A program made the position numbers and the translations under genes. Below, in pieces: positions 1 through 9,548 of a stretch of DNA of 64,000 bases (position 1 is the stretch's first letter; each line of letters starts with the position of its first letter). Origin of the DNA: Anaeromassilibacillus sp001305115 (lineage in GTDB: Bacteria > Bacillota > Clostridia > Oscillospirales > Acutalibacteraceae). The stretch lies in NCBI GenBank assembly GCA_042854365.1, contig AP031437.1, positions 62,001-126,000 on the forward strand, read 5' to 3'. Below the pieces are notes generated by a model, which was not told the origin of the DNA, ran no database searches, and saw only the letters and a list, made by a program, of their open reading frames with translations.

Positions 1-151
1 CGAAATGTCACGCTTTAGGGGCCGAAAACCCCTTGTAAATCAAGGCTTTTTTTGAGGGTGTCGCTGGGGGCCTGATAGATTTATCCTCTGGCCCCCAAAA
101 CGGCCCTCTAAAGGCGTACAGAAGCCCAAAACAAACCCCAAGGAGGAACCC

Positions 152-904
152 ATGTCAGACAATCGAAAATATTACTACCTCAAGCTGAAAGAAAACTTCT
201 ACAACAGCGAAACGATGGTTATTTTGGAGAGTATGCAGGATGGCCTGCTGTACTCCAATCTGCTGCTGAAAATGTACCTCATGTCACTCAAAAGCGGCGG
301 TATCCTCATGCTCAACGACCATCTGCCCCACACGCCCCAGACCATCGCCACCTTTACCCGCCATCAGGTGGGGACGGTGGAACGGGCCTTGAAGGTGTTC
401 CTTGAATTTGGCCTTGTGGAGATTTTGACCGACGGGGCCTACTACATGGCCGACATCCAACTGCTGATCGGCCAGTCCTCTACCGAGGGGGAACGGAAAA
501 AGAAAGAGCGTATGCGGTTGAAGCGTCAAAAACTGCTCCCATCCGGCGGGGCGGACATTTGTCCACCATATAGCCGGGGGGACATTTGTCCACCAGAGAT
601 TAGAGATAAGAGATTAGATATTAGAGATAAGAGTATAGAGAATAGAGAGAGTGAGAGCGCCCGCGCCTATGGCCGTTACCAGAATGTTTTCCTGACAGAC
701 GAGGAACTGGCAGACTTGCAGGCCAGCTTTCCCACGGTATGGGGCCAGTACATCGAAAAGCTGTCCGAGTACATGGCCTCTACCGGCAAGCGGTATCAGA
801 GCCATGCCGCCACCATCCGGCGCTGGGCCAGCGAGGACGCGAAGAAAGCGGCCCTGCCTGCTCGCAATCGGGATTACAGCGTAAAGGAGGATGAAACCGT
901 ATGA
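152..904 (+). CDS. Phage replisome organizer N-terminal domain protein (element replication)
   Basis: A 250-residue protein whose first ~110 residues match the phage replisome organizer / RepA-like winged-helix N-terminal family (conserved block around KYYYLKLKENFY and the TIATFTRHQVGTVERAL helix-turn-helix). The middle is low complexity (RDKRLDIRDKSIENRES) and the C-terminal ~60 residues are DnaD-like. In Tn1549-type elements such proteins are thought to melt or mark the element origin and recruit the helicase loader encoded next. The ATG follows AAGGAGG at 7-nt spacing. The stop overlaps the next start (ATGA), so the two are translationally coupled. The family call is from recognition, not a search. 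Confidence 0.8.
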   Translation: MSDNRKYYYLKLKENFYNSETMVILESMQDGLLYSNLLLKMYLMSLKSGGILMLNDHLPHTPQTIATFTRHQVGTVERALKVFLEFGLVEILTDGAYYMADIQLLIGQSSTEGERKKKERMRLKRQKLLPSGGADICPPYSRGDICPPEIRDKRLDIRDKSIENRESESARAYGRYQNVFLTDEELADLQASFPTVWGQYIEKLSEYMASTGKRYQSHAATIRRWASEDAKKAALPARNRDYSVKEDETV

Positions 905-1764
905 TTGAGATTACCGCAGAAATCCGGGCGCTGATCGACAAGGTAGCCGCCGGTATGGAACTGGCCGGGGACGAGTACATAGACCCGGCAGACGGCCTCA
1001 TTCACTGTAAGAAGTGCGGCGGCCAGAGACAGACCGTTGTGCCATGCTTTGGGAAACCCGGCTATTTCATGCCCCGCTGTATCTGCCAGTGCCAGCGGGA
1101 GGCCGAGGAACAGCGCAAGGCCGCCGAGGAACGGCAGCGCCGCATGGAGCGTATCAAGCGCCGGAAGGCCCAGGGCCTGCAAGACCGCTATCTGTACGAC
1201 TACACCTTTGCCAACGACAACGGCCAAAATCCCCTGATGGACAAGGCCCGCGCCTATGTGGAGAACTGGAAGGAGGCTTACAAGAACAACACCGGCCTGC
1301 TGCTGTTCGGGGATGTGGGAACCGGCAAGTCCTTTTTCGCCGGTTGCATCGCCAACGCCCTGCTTGACCGGGATGTTCCGGTGTTGATGACGAACTTTCC
1401 CACCATCCTGAACCGCCTGACCGGGATGTTCTCCGAGGACAGGGCCGACTTTATCGCCAGCTTTGACGAGTACGACCTGCTTATCATTGACGATTTGGGT
1501 GTGGAGCGCAGCACCGAGTATGCGATGGAGCAGATGTTTTTCGTCATTGACAGCCGCTACCGCAGCCGCAGGCCCATGATAATCACCACCAACCTGAAAC
1601 TGGCCGAACTGAAGAACCCGCCCGACCTGGCCCACGCCCGTATCTATGACCGCATTCTGGAACGGTGCGCCCCGATCCTCTTTGCCGGAAAGAACTTCCG
1701 GGAGGAAAACGCCGGGGCCACCAAACAGGCAGCGAAAGACATTGTGAACCGTAAGAGCGAATAA
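901..1764 (+). CDS. DnaC/IstB-like AAA+ helicase loader
   Basis: A 287-residue ATPase with Walker A GDVGTGKS and Walker B LLIIDDLG, followed by a sensor-1 region (MIITTNLKLAEL) typical of DnaC/DnaI/IstB loaders. The N-terminal third has a four-cysteine zinc-ribbon-like segment (CKKCGG ... CICQCQ) and a charged coiled region. Its inferred role is to load replicative helicase on the circular or single-stranded form of the element. It starts inside the stop codon of the replisome organizer, a stable pair in Clostridial conjugative elements. Confidence 0.88.
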   Translation: MIEITAEIRALIDKVAAGMELAGDEYIDPADGLIHCKKCGGQRQTVVPCFGKPGYFMPRCICQCQREAEEQRKAAEERQRRMERIKRRKAQGLQDRYLYDYTFANDNGQNPLMDKARAYVENWKEAYKNNTGLLLFGDVGTGKSFFAGCIANALLDRDVPVLMTNFPTILNRLTGMFSEDRADFIASFDEYDLLIIDDLGVERSTEYAMEQMFFVIDSRYRSRRPMIITTNLKLAELKNPPDLAHARIYDRILERCAPILFAGKNFREENAGATKQAAKDIVNRKSE

Positions 1765-1808
1765 TTGTTTTGCCGGACGGCGCAGCCCCGCCCGGAGAAA
1801 GGAGCGCC

Positions 1809-2000
1809 ATGAGCGAAGAAACCCGTACCATCCAGACCGCAGACACCACCCCGGCCAGAGCGCCGGAGGACGCCCCCGCGCTGGTAAAGAAAATCGGCAA
1901 GACCACCTACAAGGTGCGCGTCCATTTCAGCGACACCAGCACCGAAACCATGAGCGACAAAATCAAGCGTATGCTTAAAAACGAGATACAGCAGATGTGA
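1809..2000 (+). CDS. TnpW-like transposon-encoded small protein
   Basis: A 63-residue protein with the TnpW-type core KKIGKTTYKVRVHFSDTSTE followed by a basic helix. The ATG at 1809 is chosen because GGAGAAAGGAG lies just upstream; an in-frame start at 1770 has no ribosome binding site. Related proteins recur at 34758 and 36882. The function is unknown; association with serine-recombinase elements is established for the family. Confidence 0.7.
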   Translation: MSEETRTIQTADTTPARAPEDAPALVKKIGKTTYKVRVHFSDTSTETMSDKIKRMLKNEIQQM

Positions 2001-2072
2001 CCGGCTGATAAAGCCAGCCGCCTTGTGTTAAACTGATGATGGTACACACCAAAACTTTTAGCCAAGGAGGAC

Positions 2073-2444
2073 ATGAAAATGCTGTACACAGAAAAAGAGA
2101 AAAATGAGATTGAGCGCGTCCGCAAAGTGTTTGAGAAACATATCCAGCAGATGACCGCTTATGATTTGGTTTGGTCGGACAAGGTCGGCTATGTGTGGCT
2201 GGCAATATCTATCGACCCGGTCTATATCGACACCGGCAACTGGATAGAGTCCGCTGCCGGTCTTTGTTATGAGTGCTTGAATGATATTGCACTGGATGTT
2301 TTCGGAATGACCGGAAACGACCATGACTTTGAGGACGCCGATCCGCTGGAACTGGCCGAGATTAAGCGGCGCTGGAAACCCTATATCGACCAACTGCCGG
2401 AATATGCGTACCTTTGCGACGAACTGTTAAGCAGGAGCAAATAA
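2073..2444 (+). CDS. Hypothetical acidic protein of the conjugative backbone
   Basis: A 123-residue acidic protein with an AAGGAGG site 4 nt before its ATG. No domain is recognised. It is rich in aromatic residues and has an alpha-helical look (EKEKNEIERVRKVFEKHIQQ at the N-terminus). It lies between the replication genes and the coupling-protein gene and is followed by a terminator, so it ends the replication transcript. No signal peptide or membrane segment is seen. Confidence 0.6.
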   Translation: MKMLYTEKEKNEIERVRKVFEKHIQQMTAYDLVWSDKVGYVWLAISIDPVYIDTGNWIESAAGLCYECLNDIALDVFGMTGNDHDFEDADPLELAEIKRRWKPYIDQLPEYAYLCDELLSRSK

Positions 2445-2453
2445 CCCATCCGT

Positions 2454-2494
2454 AAAAGTGTCAGGAGCTAAAATCTGCTTCTGGCACTTTTTTG
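2454..2494 (+). terminator. Rho-independent terminator after the replication genes
   Basis: An ~11-bp stem (AAAAGTGTCAG pairing with CTGGCACTTTT, one G-T pair) is followed by a T run. It lies immediately before the truncated traG fragment. The join to traG at about 2530 lies just downstream, so this terminator may mark a rearrangement boundary. Confidence 0.7.
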
Positions 2495-2529
2495 TGGCTT
2501 TTTTGTGAATTTGATTAAAAAGTCCTTGA

Positions 2530-3596
<1,067 letters not shown>

Positions 3597-3612
3597 GAAG
3601 GTGGAAAAACTG

Positions 3613-3646
3613 AGGCCATTCACTTTTATAGTGGATGGCCTTTTTG
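3613..3646 (+). terminator. Terminator after TnpV
   Basis: A 12-bp perfect stem (AGGCCATTCACT / AGTGGATGGCCT, with one A-G wobble position) followed by TTTTTGC. It also lies at the 3' end of the convergent XRE gene and may serve both strands. Confidence 0.75.
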
Positions 3647-4495
3647 CTACCTGCGCTTTTTCTTTTTTGGCATATAATACGGCTGTGACTTGGCTTTTCC
3701 CCGCATATTGTTTGGGTTTTTAAGCAGTTTGGACAGGCTCAGTATCCGCAGAAAAGCCGAAAAGTCCTCGGATGAAATTTTTTCAAAAGGAATCTGCATT
3801 TTATCACAGAACTCATGGATCATAGCTTCTGTGTCGGTTCCCATCTGTATGGCCTGTTCAAAATTCTCTTTGACCTCATCCAGTGTTGGCTGTGGGTCGG
3901 CTGTGGTCTTGTCTTTCAAATGGGCTTCCCGTATATCCCGGACAATGCTGTCCAGATCATCATGAAGGATATGGCTGTAAAAATCGTTCTCCTGTACCTG
4001 ACCCAATTCCAGCGTCCGCATATACAGATCATTTTCTCCAGGTGCGTGTTCTTTAAGAATGGTCTGCCGGGTAGCTTCCAGAATCAGATTCATCTGGTTC
4101 ACCCGCATATCAGCGAGCTGGTCAATAAAGATTTCCATATCAACCATCAGCCGCAAAAAATTTGGATGAGTCGCCAGTTCACAAAGCAGGCGGTTGTTGA
4201 TCTTTCCGCTGCTCAAAAGTTCCACCATAGCGTCACTCAGATGCAGAGCTTGAAGCTCCGTGTTTGGGTGATTTTTATTTTCTGACACGCCCATCAGATA
4301 ATCAGTGGACACTCCGTAAAACTTTGCCAGTGTCGCAATCGCAAATGGGCTGATGTCTTTGTAGTCATCGCTCTCATATTTCCCCAGTGCCGACTTAGAC
4401 AGGCCGGTCTGTTCTGCCAGCTGTTCCAGCGTCAGGTGCTTATCCACCACTCGCAGGTCTTTGAGCCGTTCCGGGATTGACAGTTTTGTGTACAT
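3647..4495 (-). CDS. XRE-family transcriptional regulator (E1)
   Basis: A 282-residue repressor-type protein. The N-terminal helix-turn-helix (residues ~8-65; LTLEQLAEQTGLSKSALGKY) is followed by a ~200-residue helical domain of unknown ligand. The start at 4495 has GGAGGTGCTTTG upstream; upstream in-frame codons have no ribosome binding site. It is transcribed divergently from the mobilization operon, and a TTTCC-N8-GGAAA site overlaps its -10 (4530-4535), so autorepression is likely. It is paralogous to the E2 regulator at 19659, with matching segments such as ALHLSDAMVELLSSGKINNRL versus the E2 equivalent. Confidence 0.85.
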   Translation of the reverse strand: MYTKLSIPERLKDLRVVDKHLTLEQLAEQTGLSKSALGKYESDDYKDISPFAIATLAKFYGVSTDYLMGVSENKNHPNTELQALHLSDAMVELLSSGKINNRLLCELATHPNFLRLMVDMEIFIDQLADMRVNQMNLILEATRQTILKEHAPGENDLYMRTLELGQVQENDFYSHILHDDLDSIVRDIREAHLKDKTTADPQPTLDEVKENFEQAIQMGTDTEAMIHEFCDKMQIPFEKISSEDFSAFLRILSLSKLLKNPNNMRGKAKSQPYYMPKKKKRR

Positions 4496-4529
4496 CAAAG
4501 CACCTCCTTGCCATCGGTTTTTGTTTTTC

Positions 4530-4560
4530 ATTATAGCACATTTCCGAGAGCGTGGAAATA
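4530..4560 (-). promoter_or_regulatory. Divergent promoter and inverted-repeat operator (E1)
   Basis: The minus-strand -10 TATAAT (4530-4535) is followed upstream by TTTCC-N8-GGAAA (about 4541-4558). The E2 counterpart at 20511-20545 keeps both the -10 and TTCC-N8-GGAA. Conservation between two divergent elements supports a true operator, most likely for the adjacent XRE regulator. Confidence 0.65.
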
Positions 4561-4659
4561 TGCGGTTTTCATGTGTTTTTCCTGCGTCTTGGACATACGG
4601 GAGCAGCCCTCTTTTTTCGGTAAACTGGTTCTTGTCAGGAGACATAGAACCTTGAAAAA

Positions 4660-4765
4660 TGAATGACCGACTGCAAGGGGGACGACCTCCGGGGAAGTGA
4701 CGCCACGATAAGAGCGCACCAAAGAGGACAATACGCTGGGAGAGAATCCGGGCAGGAATATTTTG
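4660..4765 (+). ncRNA. Putative structured leader RNA shared with E2
   Basis: The 5' leader of the E1 mobilization operon contains ordered blocks that reappear in E2 (20640-20775): GAATGACC, a CCGGnGA..G..GCGCCA/ACGCCA block, GAGCG(C/T)ACCAAAG and (A/G)ATACGC followed by GAGA. The coding frames on both sides are otherwise unlike, and no ORF is conserved through the blocks. This suggests an RNA, not a peptide. No Rfam family can be assigned without a covariance search. Confidence 0.5.
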
Positions 4766-4836
4766 CAGACAGACCGGCAGACAGAAAAATAAACGATGCG
4801 GAACATACCGCATCAAATGAATGGAGGTAGATCATT

Positions 4837-5130
4837 ATGAAACTGAATATGAAGGAAAAGAAAATTCTTTACGCTTACGCCTGCCCCAGCCATCACAACA
4901 CAGTGACAAGGCTGAAATGGCTGACAGCATTGACTGTTGACCCGGAGGCGAAAAGCCAGATGCTTCATCTTGCTCGTAAAATTGAGACAGAGACAGAGGA
5001 AAGGTGGTACGAAGCCTTTTACCATCATCTGCGTATGGAGATGGACGAATACCGCCGGATTAGACGCAGTCTGCGTGCGCTGAAAGCAAACACCGATTAT
5101 GAGGAGGAACTGTATGAGGAAGCTGTCTAA
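4837..5130 (+). CDS. Small helical protein, first gene of the E1 mobilization operon
   Basis: A 97-residue, charged, all-helical protein (KKILYAYACPSHHNTVTRL at the N-terminus, arginine-rich C-terminal half). ATGGAGGTAGATC precedes the ATG. Proteins of this type are common next to MobV relaxases in Clostridial mobilizable elements. The function is unknown; a regulatory or relaxosome accessory role is inference from position only. The end overlaps the next gene. Confidence 0.6.
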   Translation: MKLNMKEKKILYAYACPSHHNTVTRLKWLTALTVDPEAKSQMLHLARKIETETEERWYEAFYHHLRMEMDEYRRIRRSLRALKANTDYEEELYEEAV

Positions 5131-5419
5131 ATATGAAAAAGAAACCATCATCAACTGGAATGAGGGCGAGACGATTGCCAGTATCTACACCTTCAATGCC
5201 AGCTTGAAACGCAGACTGGAGGATTTCAGCCGGAAGTACCCTCTGCTGTGCCGCTTGGAACGCAGTACGCCGGAAGGTAGCGTGACCTATGTGATGGACA
5301 AGTCACGACTTTCGATCCGGCTGGTGCCGCCGTACAGCGAAGAACGGCTGGCAGCTGCAAGGGAGTACGCAAAAGAGCATGGCTTTCAGGTCATACAGAC
5401 AGAAGAAAAAATCGCTTAA
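5114..5419 (+). CDS. Conserved small element protein, MobV-associated
   Basis: A 101-residue protein beginning MRKLSKYEKETIINWNEGE, a motif seen in many Clostridial element proteins often named only as hypothetical. GAGGAGGAACTGT precedes the ATG at 5114, inside the end of the upstream gene, so the two are coupled. It has a basic central segment (LKRRLEDFSRKY) and no membrane segment. A DNA-binding accessory role is possible but unproven. Confidence 0.6.
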   Translation: MRKLSKYEKETIINWNEGETIASIYTFNASLKRRLEDFSRKYPLLCRLERSTPEGSVTYVMDKSRLSIRLVPPYSEERLAAAREYAKEHGFQVIQTEEKIA

Positions 5420-5844
5420 AATGAGGGCGATTTACGAAAAAATATCGGGTCTGCACCCGCTGTTTTGATCGGCAATTTCCGCAGGCGTATTCTGTATCCA
5501 CTTCTCGCCTATGGGCGTAAATGTACGGATACGGAGCCGGTGAAACTGGCAAAAACCGCTTCTGCGGTGAAGGCCAGCTTCGCCGGTGCGGGAGTACAGA
5601 GGGCAGCCAGCCCTTTGTGCCGGGGTGCAGGGGCGGCAGCGCACTGCTGGGGTCAAGGGGCAATGCCCATTGGCGGGTTGAGGGCAGCCAGCCTCATCGG
5701 GTCAAGGGTGAAACGCCTTGCCCAGGGAAAGTTGATGCCTGCGTCAACTTATACTGGGTATTACCTGACGCAAAACTTCGCAGGTCTGGCGGCTTTGCCG
5801 CCCTCCCCAGCCCAGAACATCTTTGCAGGAAGGAGGAAAAATGT
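5420..5844 (+). other. GC-rich non-coding region before the relaxase
   Basis: 425 bases with no supported gene. It contains two copies of GGGCAGCCAGCC followed at similar spacing by GGGTCAAGGG (about 5592-5710), and then the oriT-like hairpin. Open frames crossing it have no ribosome binding site and change character abruptly at 5845, where the relaxase begins. Confidence 0.6.
5725..5770 (+). other. Putative MobV-type oriT
   Basis: A 7-bp perfect inverted repeat AAGTTGA/TCAACTT (5729-5735, 5744-5750) is followed directly by ATACTGGGTATTAC. This hairpin-then-nick layout resembles the pMV158-type oriT recognised by MobV relaxases (hairpin followed by TAGTGTG/TTA). It sits about 95 bp upstream of a MobV relaxase gene, the expected place. 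The nick site is inferred. Confidence 0.5.
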
Positions 5845-7089
5845 TTGAAATTAACAAGACACAATGGACGATCTGGGAAGCATGGCACTTACAATCCCCG
5901 GCACAATGACCGTCGGTTCGATGTAGAAAATAGCGAACACATTGACGCTGAGCGTGCCAGACAAAATGTGTACTGGGACTGTTACCGGGGCTTTACCACC
6001 CACGACTTTCGGGAAAACCCAGAGCAGCCGGATTTCAGCTTTGAGGAAATTGAACGGATGTATTACTACGAGCATTATGCCGACCATGTCAATGCTCAGA
6101 ACGCCCGGAACGAGAAAACCCGGCACATTGAGCGCAATCGCACTGTGGATGATCTTTTGAAAAATAACAAGACCTGTCCAGAAGAAAGCATCTACCAGAT
6201 CGGCACTATGGAAGAATCCGTTCCGCCAGAGACTTTAGCGCTCATTGTCAGTGAATTTTATGAGGAATTTGAAAACCGTTTCGGTTCTCATATCCACATT
6301 TTAGACTGGGCGCTCCATCTGGATGAAGGAACTCCGCACATCCATGAGCGCCATGTATTTGACTGTGAAAATCGGTATGGAGAGCTGTGCCCCCAGCAGG
6401 AAAAGGCGTTGGAGGAACTGGGTATCCCTCTCCCTAAACCGGAACAGCCAAAAGGAAAGCACAATAACCGGAAACAGACTTTTGATGCAGTCTGTCGGAT
6501 AATCTTATTTGACGTTGCCAAACGGCATGGGCTGCATCTGGAACAGGAGCCGTCTTATGGTGGGCGTGACTATTTGGAAAAGCAGGATTATATCCTGATG
6601 AAGCAGAAGGAGCAGCTGGCGACACAGGAACAAAAGCTGGAGGAACTGACGCTAAAAATTGAGGATGTAGAAACCTTGCTGGAAGATGTTTCCGGTGCAG
6701 CCTATGACAAGGCGGTGGAGGTTGTGACCGACAAGGTTCGGGAACAAACCCAGCTTGAAGATATGGAAGTAATTGAGAAATATCGAAAGAGCGTGGTATC
6801 GCCCAATGCCAAAAATTCGCCAGAAGTTGTGAAGATAGCGAACACTCTGCTGAGTAGGGTGCGAGAAAAATTACAGCAGTCTGCTGAAAAAGTTCTCAAA
6901 AAGGTACAGGCGGTGCTGTTAAAACCGGAGGTCAAACAGGCTGGCAAAGAGCAGATCAAAAATAAAGCCAGAAAATCCATTAAGGAGAAGCTGGCACAAG
7001 GCAAACTGGACGCTGATCGGGAGAACCGGGAGCGCTGGGAGCGTGAAGGACGGATTGCTCCAACAAGAAAACAGGATATGGAATTGTGA
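5845..7089 (+). CDS. MobV/Pre-type relaxase (TnpZ-like)
   Basis: A 414-residue plasmid-recombination/mobilization enzyme. It starts with the family signature LTRHNGRSGKHGTYNPRHND and contains the metal/catalytic motif ALHLDEGTPHIHERHVFD (residues ~155-172), followed by a long coiled-coil tail. The enzyme nicks oriT and stays bound to the 5' end during transfer. The start is a TTG at 5845 with AGGAGG 8 nt upstream; an ATG two bases away is in another frame. The upstream open frame back to 5521 is oriT-type DNA. Mobilization would need a type IV system from another element, since the surrounding one is broken. Confidence 0.85.
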   Translation: MKLTRHNGRSGKHGTYNPRHNDRRFDVENSEHIDAERARQNVYWDCYRGFTTHDFRENPEQPDFSFEEIERMYYYEHYADHVNAQNARNEKTRHIERNRTVDDLLKNNKTCPEESIYQIGTMEESVPPETLALIVSEFYEEFENRFGSHIHILDWALHLDEGTPHIHERHVFDCENRYGELCPQQEKALEELGIPLPKPEQPKGKHNNRKQTFDAVCRIILFDVAKRHGLHLEQEPSYGGRDYLEKQDYILMKQKEQLATQEQKLEELTLKIEDVETLLEDVSGAAYDKAVEVVTDKVREQTQLEDMEVIEKYRKSVVSPNAKNSPEVVKIANTLLSRVREKLQQSAEKVLKKVQAVLLKPEVKQAGKEQIKNKARKSIKEKLAQGKLDADRENRERWEREGRIAPTRKQDMEL

Positions 7090-7104
7090 GGCATCTGATT
7101 TTCT

Positions 7105-7791
7105 ATGGAAACCGGATGCCTTTTGCATTGTTTGGAGGTGGAAGAAACGAATGTATTTGAAGCAGTAAAACAGTCTGTTACCACAAGGCAGGCTGCTTTG
7201 GTTTATGGAATTTCAGTAGGACGCAACGGGATGGCTTGTTGCCCGTTTCACGATGACAGGCATCCCAGCATGAAGGTGGACAGACGGTTCCATTGTTTTG
7301 CCTGTCAGGCAGATGGAGATGTGATTGATTTCACTTCCCGTCTTTTTGGACTAAGCAGTAAAGAAGCTGCCTTAAAGCTGGCAGAGGACTTCTCAATCAG
7401 CTTTGACCGCAAAGGCCACGATCCGCCACAAAAGAGAGTAATCAAAAGAAAAATCAGCGAGGAAATGCGATACCGGCAGGCAGAGCAGAAATGCTTTCGG
7501 GTGCTGTGCGACTACCTGCGTTTGCTGGAACGATGGAAAGAAGAATATGCGCCCAAACAACCGGAGGATGACTGGAATCCTTTGTTTGTGGAGGCTCTGC
7601 ACAGGCAGCCATATATCGAATATCTGTTGGATCTTCTTCTGTCTGACAGCATAGAAGAACGAGCTTTTGTAGTTGCGGAGTATGGAAAAGAGGTGAGGAA
7701 AATTGAACAGCGAATATCAGAGTTTATCGCCAGCCACCCAGCAGGCTGTGATGAGCGCAGCCGAAGCCATAGCGCCGGAACAGAGCGTTGA
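7105..7791 (+). CDS. CHC2 zinc-finger primase-like protein (E1)
   Basis: The protein contains a CHC2-type zinc finger (CCPFHDDRHPSMK ... HCFACQADGDVIDF) as in DnaG-type primases, but no Toprim domain, and a helical C-terminal half. With the overlapping VapE gene it likely forms a split primase-helicase for element replication. The E2 copy (24780) starts by TTG right before NVFEAVKQSVTTRQA. Here the aligned codon is ACG (7147), correctly spaced from GGAGG at 7134. The ATG at 7105 used here has no ribosome binding site and lies in a hairpin loop, so the true start may be 7132, 7138 or the non-standard 7147. Confidence 0.8.
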   Translation: METGCLLHCLEVEETNVFEAVKQSVTTRQAALVYGISVGRNGMACCPFHDDRHPSMKVDRRFHCFACQADGDVIDFTSRLFGLSSKEAALKLAEDFSISFDRKGHDPPQKRVIKRKISEEMRYRQAEQKCFRVLCDYLRLLERWKEEYAPKQPEDDWNPLFVEALHRQPYIEYLLDLLLSDSIEERAFVVAEYGKEVRKIEQRISEFIASHPAGCDERSRSHSAGTER

Positions 7792-9109
7792 TAAGGTGCG
7801 GCAGAGCCTTTCTGTTACCGACAAGGGAAAAACAGCCAACACCATCGACAACTGCCGGATTGTGTTCTGCTGCGATCCACTCCTGCGGGATGCCATCCGG
7901 CTTAATCTCCTGACAGACCGGGTAGACATTGTACAGGACTTGGGCTGGCGCAGGAATACCAGCGCTCTGACGGATACTGATGTGAAATATCTTCTCCTCT
8001 ATTTTGAGAGAAACTATGAGCTGACCAGTGAGAAAAAGATCACGGCTGCCCTTTCTATCGTAGCAAACGAAAATTGTTACCATCCAATTCAGGATGTGCT
8101 GAACAGTCTTGTCTGGGACGGTACACCACGCATCCGATCCTGTCTGCACCATTTTCTTGGTGCTGATGAAAGTGACTATGTGGAAGAAATGCTGAAACAT
8201 TTCCTGCTGGGTGCTATACGCCGGGTATTCCGTCCCGGTTCCAAATATGAAGAAATGCTTTGTTTGGTGGGCGGTCAGGGTGCCGGGAAGTCCACATTCT
8301 TCCGACTGCTGGCGATCCGGGACGAATGGTTCTCTGATGACCTGAAGAAGTTGGATGACGACCGGGTATTCCAAAAGCTACAAGGTCACTGGATCATTGA
8401 GATGTCAGAGATGCTTGCCACCAGCAGCGCAAAGAGCATTGAAGAAATCCGTTCCTTTATTAGCCGACAGAAGGAAACCTACCGGACACCTTATGAATCT
8501 CAGCCTAAAGACCGGCTTCGGCAGTGCGTGTTCGGTGGTTCCTCGAATACCCTGGACTTTCTGCCGCTGGATCGAGCCGGGAACCGGCGCTTTCTCCCAA
8601 TCATGATTTACCCGGAGAAGGCAGAGGTTCACATTTTGGAGGACGAGGACGCTTCCAGAGCGTATCTGTTGCAGGTATGGGCAGAAGCTATGAGCATTTA
8701 CCACAGCGGCAAGTATTCCATGAAATTCAGCAAGTCCATCCAGCGTCAACTGGTGGAGGTGCAGAAAGACTTCATGCCGGAGGACACCGAAGCTGGACAG
8801 ATACAGGGATTTCTGGAACACTACACCGGAAACATGGTCTGCTCAAAACAGCTGTTCAAGGAGGCGCTGGGACATACCTTTGATGAGCCGAAGCGGTGGC
8901 AGCTCCACAATATCAATGAGATCATGAACACGGTCGTGACCGGTTGGAAGCCTTTTTCCAATCCCCGGATGTTTGCCGGATATGGCAGACAAAAGGGCTG
9001 GGAACGGGACACTTCCGGCAACGAACTACCCAGCAACGAAGGTGGATTTGTAGAACTGAGTGAAGAAGAATGCCGTCAGCTGGAACTTCCGCAGGAGTGG
9101 ATCGCCTGA
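7703..9109 (+). CDS. VapE-family primase/helicase-like ATPase (E1)
   Basis: A 468-residue virulence-associated E family protein with Walker A VGGQGAGKSTFFRL and Walker B HWIIEMSEM, followed by sensor and arginine-finger-like regions (FVGGSSNTLDFLPLDRAGNRRFLP in frame). These are superfamily-3-like replication helicases of mobile elements and satellite phages. The TTG at 7703 lies inside the CHC2 gene behind GAGGTGAGG, and the same overlap is kept in E2. Residues 1-60 resemble the E2 protein closely, so the two replication modules share an origin. Confidence 0.87.
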   Translation: MNSEYQSLSPATQQAVMSAAEAIAPEQSVDKVRQSLSVTDKGKTANTIDNCRIVFCCDPLLRDAIRLNLLTDRVDIVQDLGWRRNTSALTDTDVKYLLLYFERNYELTSEKKITAALSIVANENCYHPIQDVLNSLVWDGTPRIRSCLHHFLGADESDYVEEMLKHFLLGAIRRVFRPGSKYEEMLCLVGGQGAGKSTFFRLLAIRDEWFSDDLKKLDDDRVFQKLQGHWIIEMSEMLATSSAKSIEEIRSFISRQKETYRTPYESQPKDRLRQCVFGGSSNTLDFLPLDRAGNRRFLPIMIYPEKAEVHILEDEDASRAYLLQVWAEAMSIYHSGKYSMKFSKSIQRQLVEVQKDFMPEDTEAGQIQGFLEHYTGNMVCSKQLFKEALGHTFDEPKRWQLHNINEIMNTVVTGWKPFSNPRMFAGYGRQKGWERDTSGNELPSNEGGFVELSEEECRQLELPQEWIA

Positions 9110-9375
9110 CAAGGACGGTCTGTTGCCGGGATAGTTGCCAGTTGGTTGCCGGGTTCGTTGCTGATAAATTTATGGTTTTGATATGGAAAAAGCCCGTAAA
9201 TAAAGGATTTTTATTATCTATCTATGTTTCCGGCAACGAAAGCAACGAGATTTTACAAGAAAATTTGAAAAGTAAGAAATCAGGGTCAGACGATAGTTTA
9301 CAGGTTTTTTGATGTCCGTTGCCGGACTTCGTTGCCACAGCTACCGTCTGATCCCCTATTCTATGGAGGTAGCCT

Positions 9376-9543
9376 ATGGAGAAAAACAAGAAGCAGAATA
9401 AAAAAGTCCAGTTTGTAGTGGTTCGTGAGTTTTCTGGGGACAAAACCATGCGGGAAGCCTTTGAGCAGCTGATCGAGCGTCAGACCTGCGAACACTTCGA
9501 GGAATGGTTAGAGCATCAGGAAATGGCACGAAAAGCGGCGTAA
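9376..9543 (+). CDS. Small basic/helical protein upstream of the recombinase (E1)
   Basis: A 55-residue protein, MEKNKKQNKKVQFVVVREFS at the N-terminus, preceded by TATGGAGGTAGCCT. A positional counterpart exists in E2 (26972), with a lysine-rich start followed by a short strand and helix. Its position directly before the recombinase suggests a directionality or regulatory factor, but this is inference. It is followed at once by the recombinase promoter. Confidence 0.6.
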   Translation: MEKNKKQNKKVQFVVVREFSGDKTMREAFEQLIERQTCEHFEEWLEHQEMARKAA

Positions 9544-9548
9544 AGCAG

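Noticed and set aside
1..151. Hairpin GGGGGCC/GGCCCCC upstream of the replisome organizer
   Set aside because: A stem is visible but there is no T run or context to decide between terminator and leader; not listed as a feature.
5521..5844. N-terminal extension of the E1 relaxase
   Set aside because: It has no ribosome binding site, oriT-like repeats, and the MobV signature starts immediately after the TTG at 5845.
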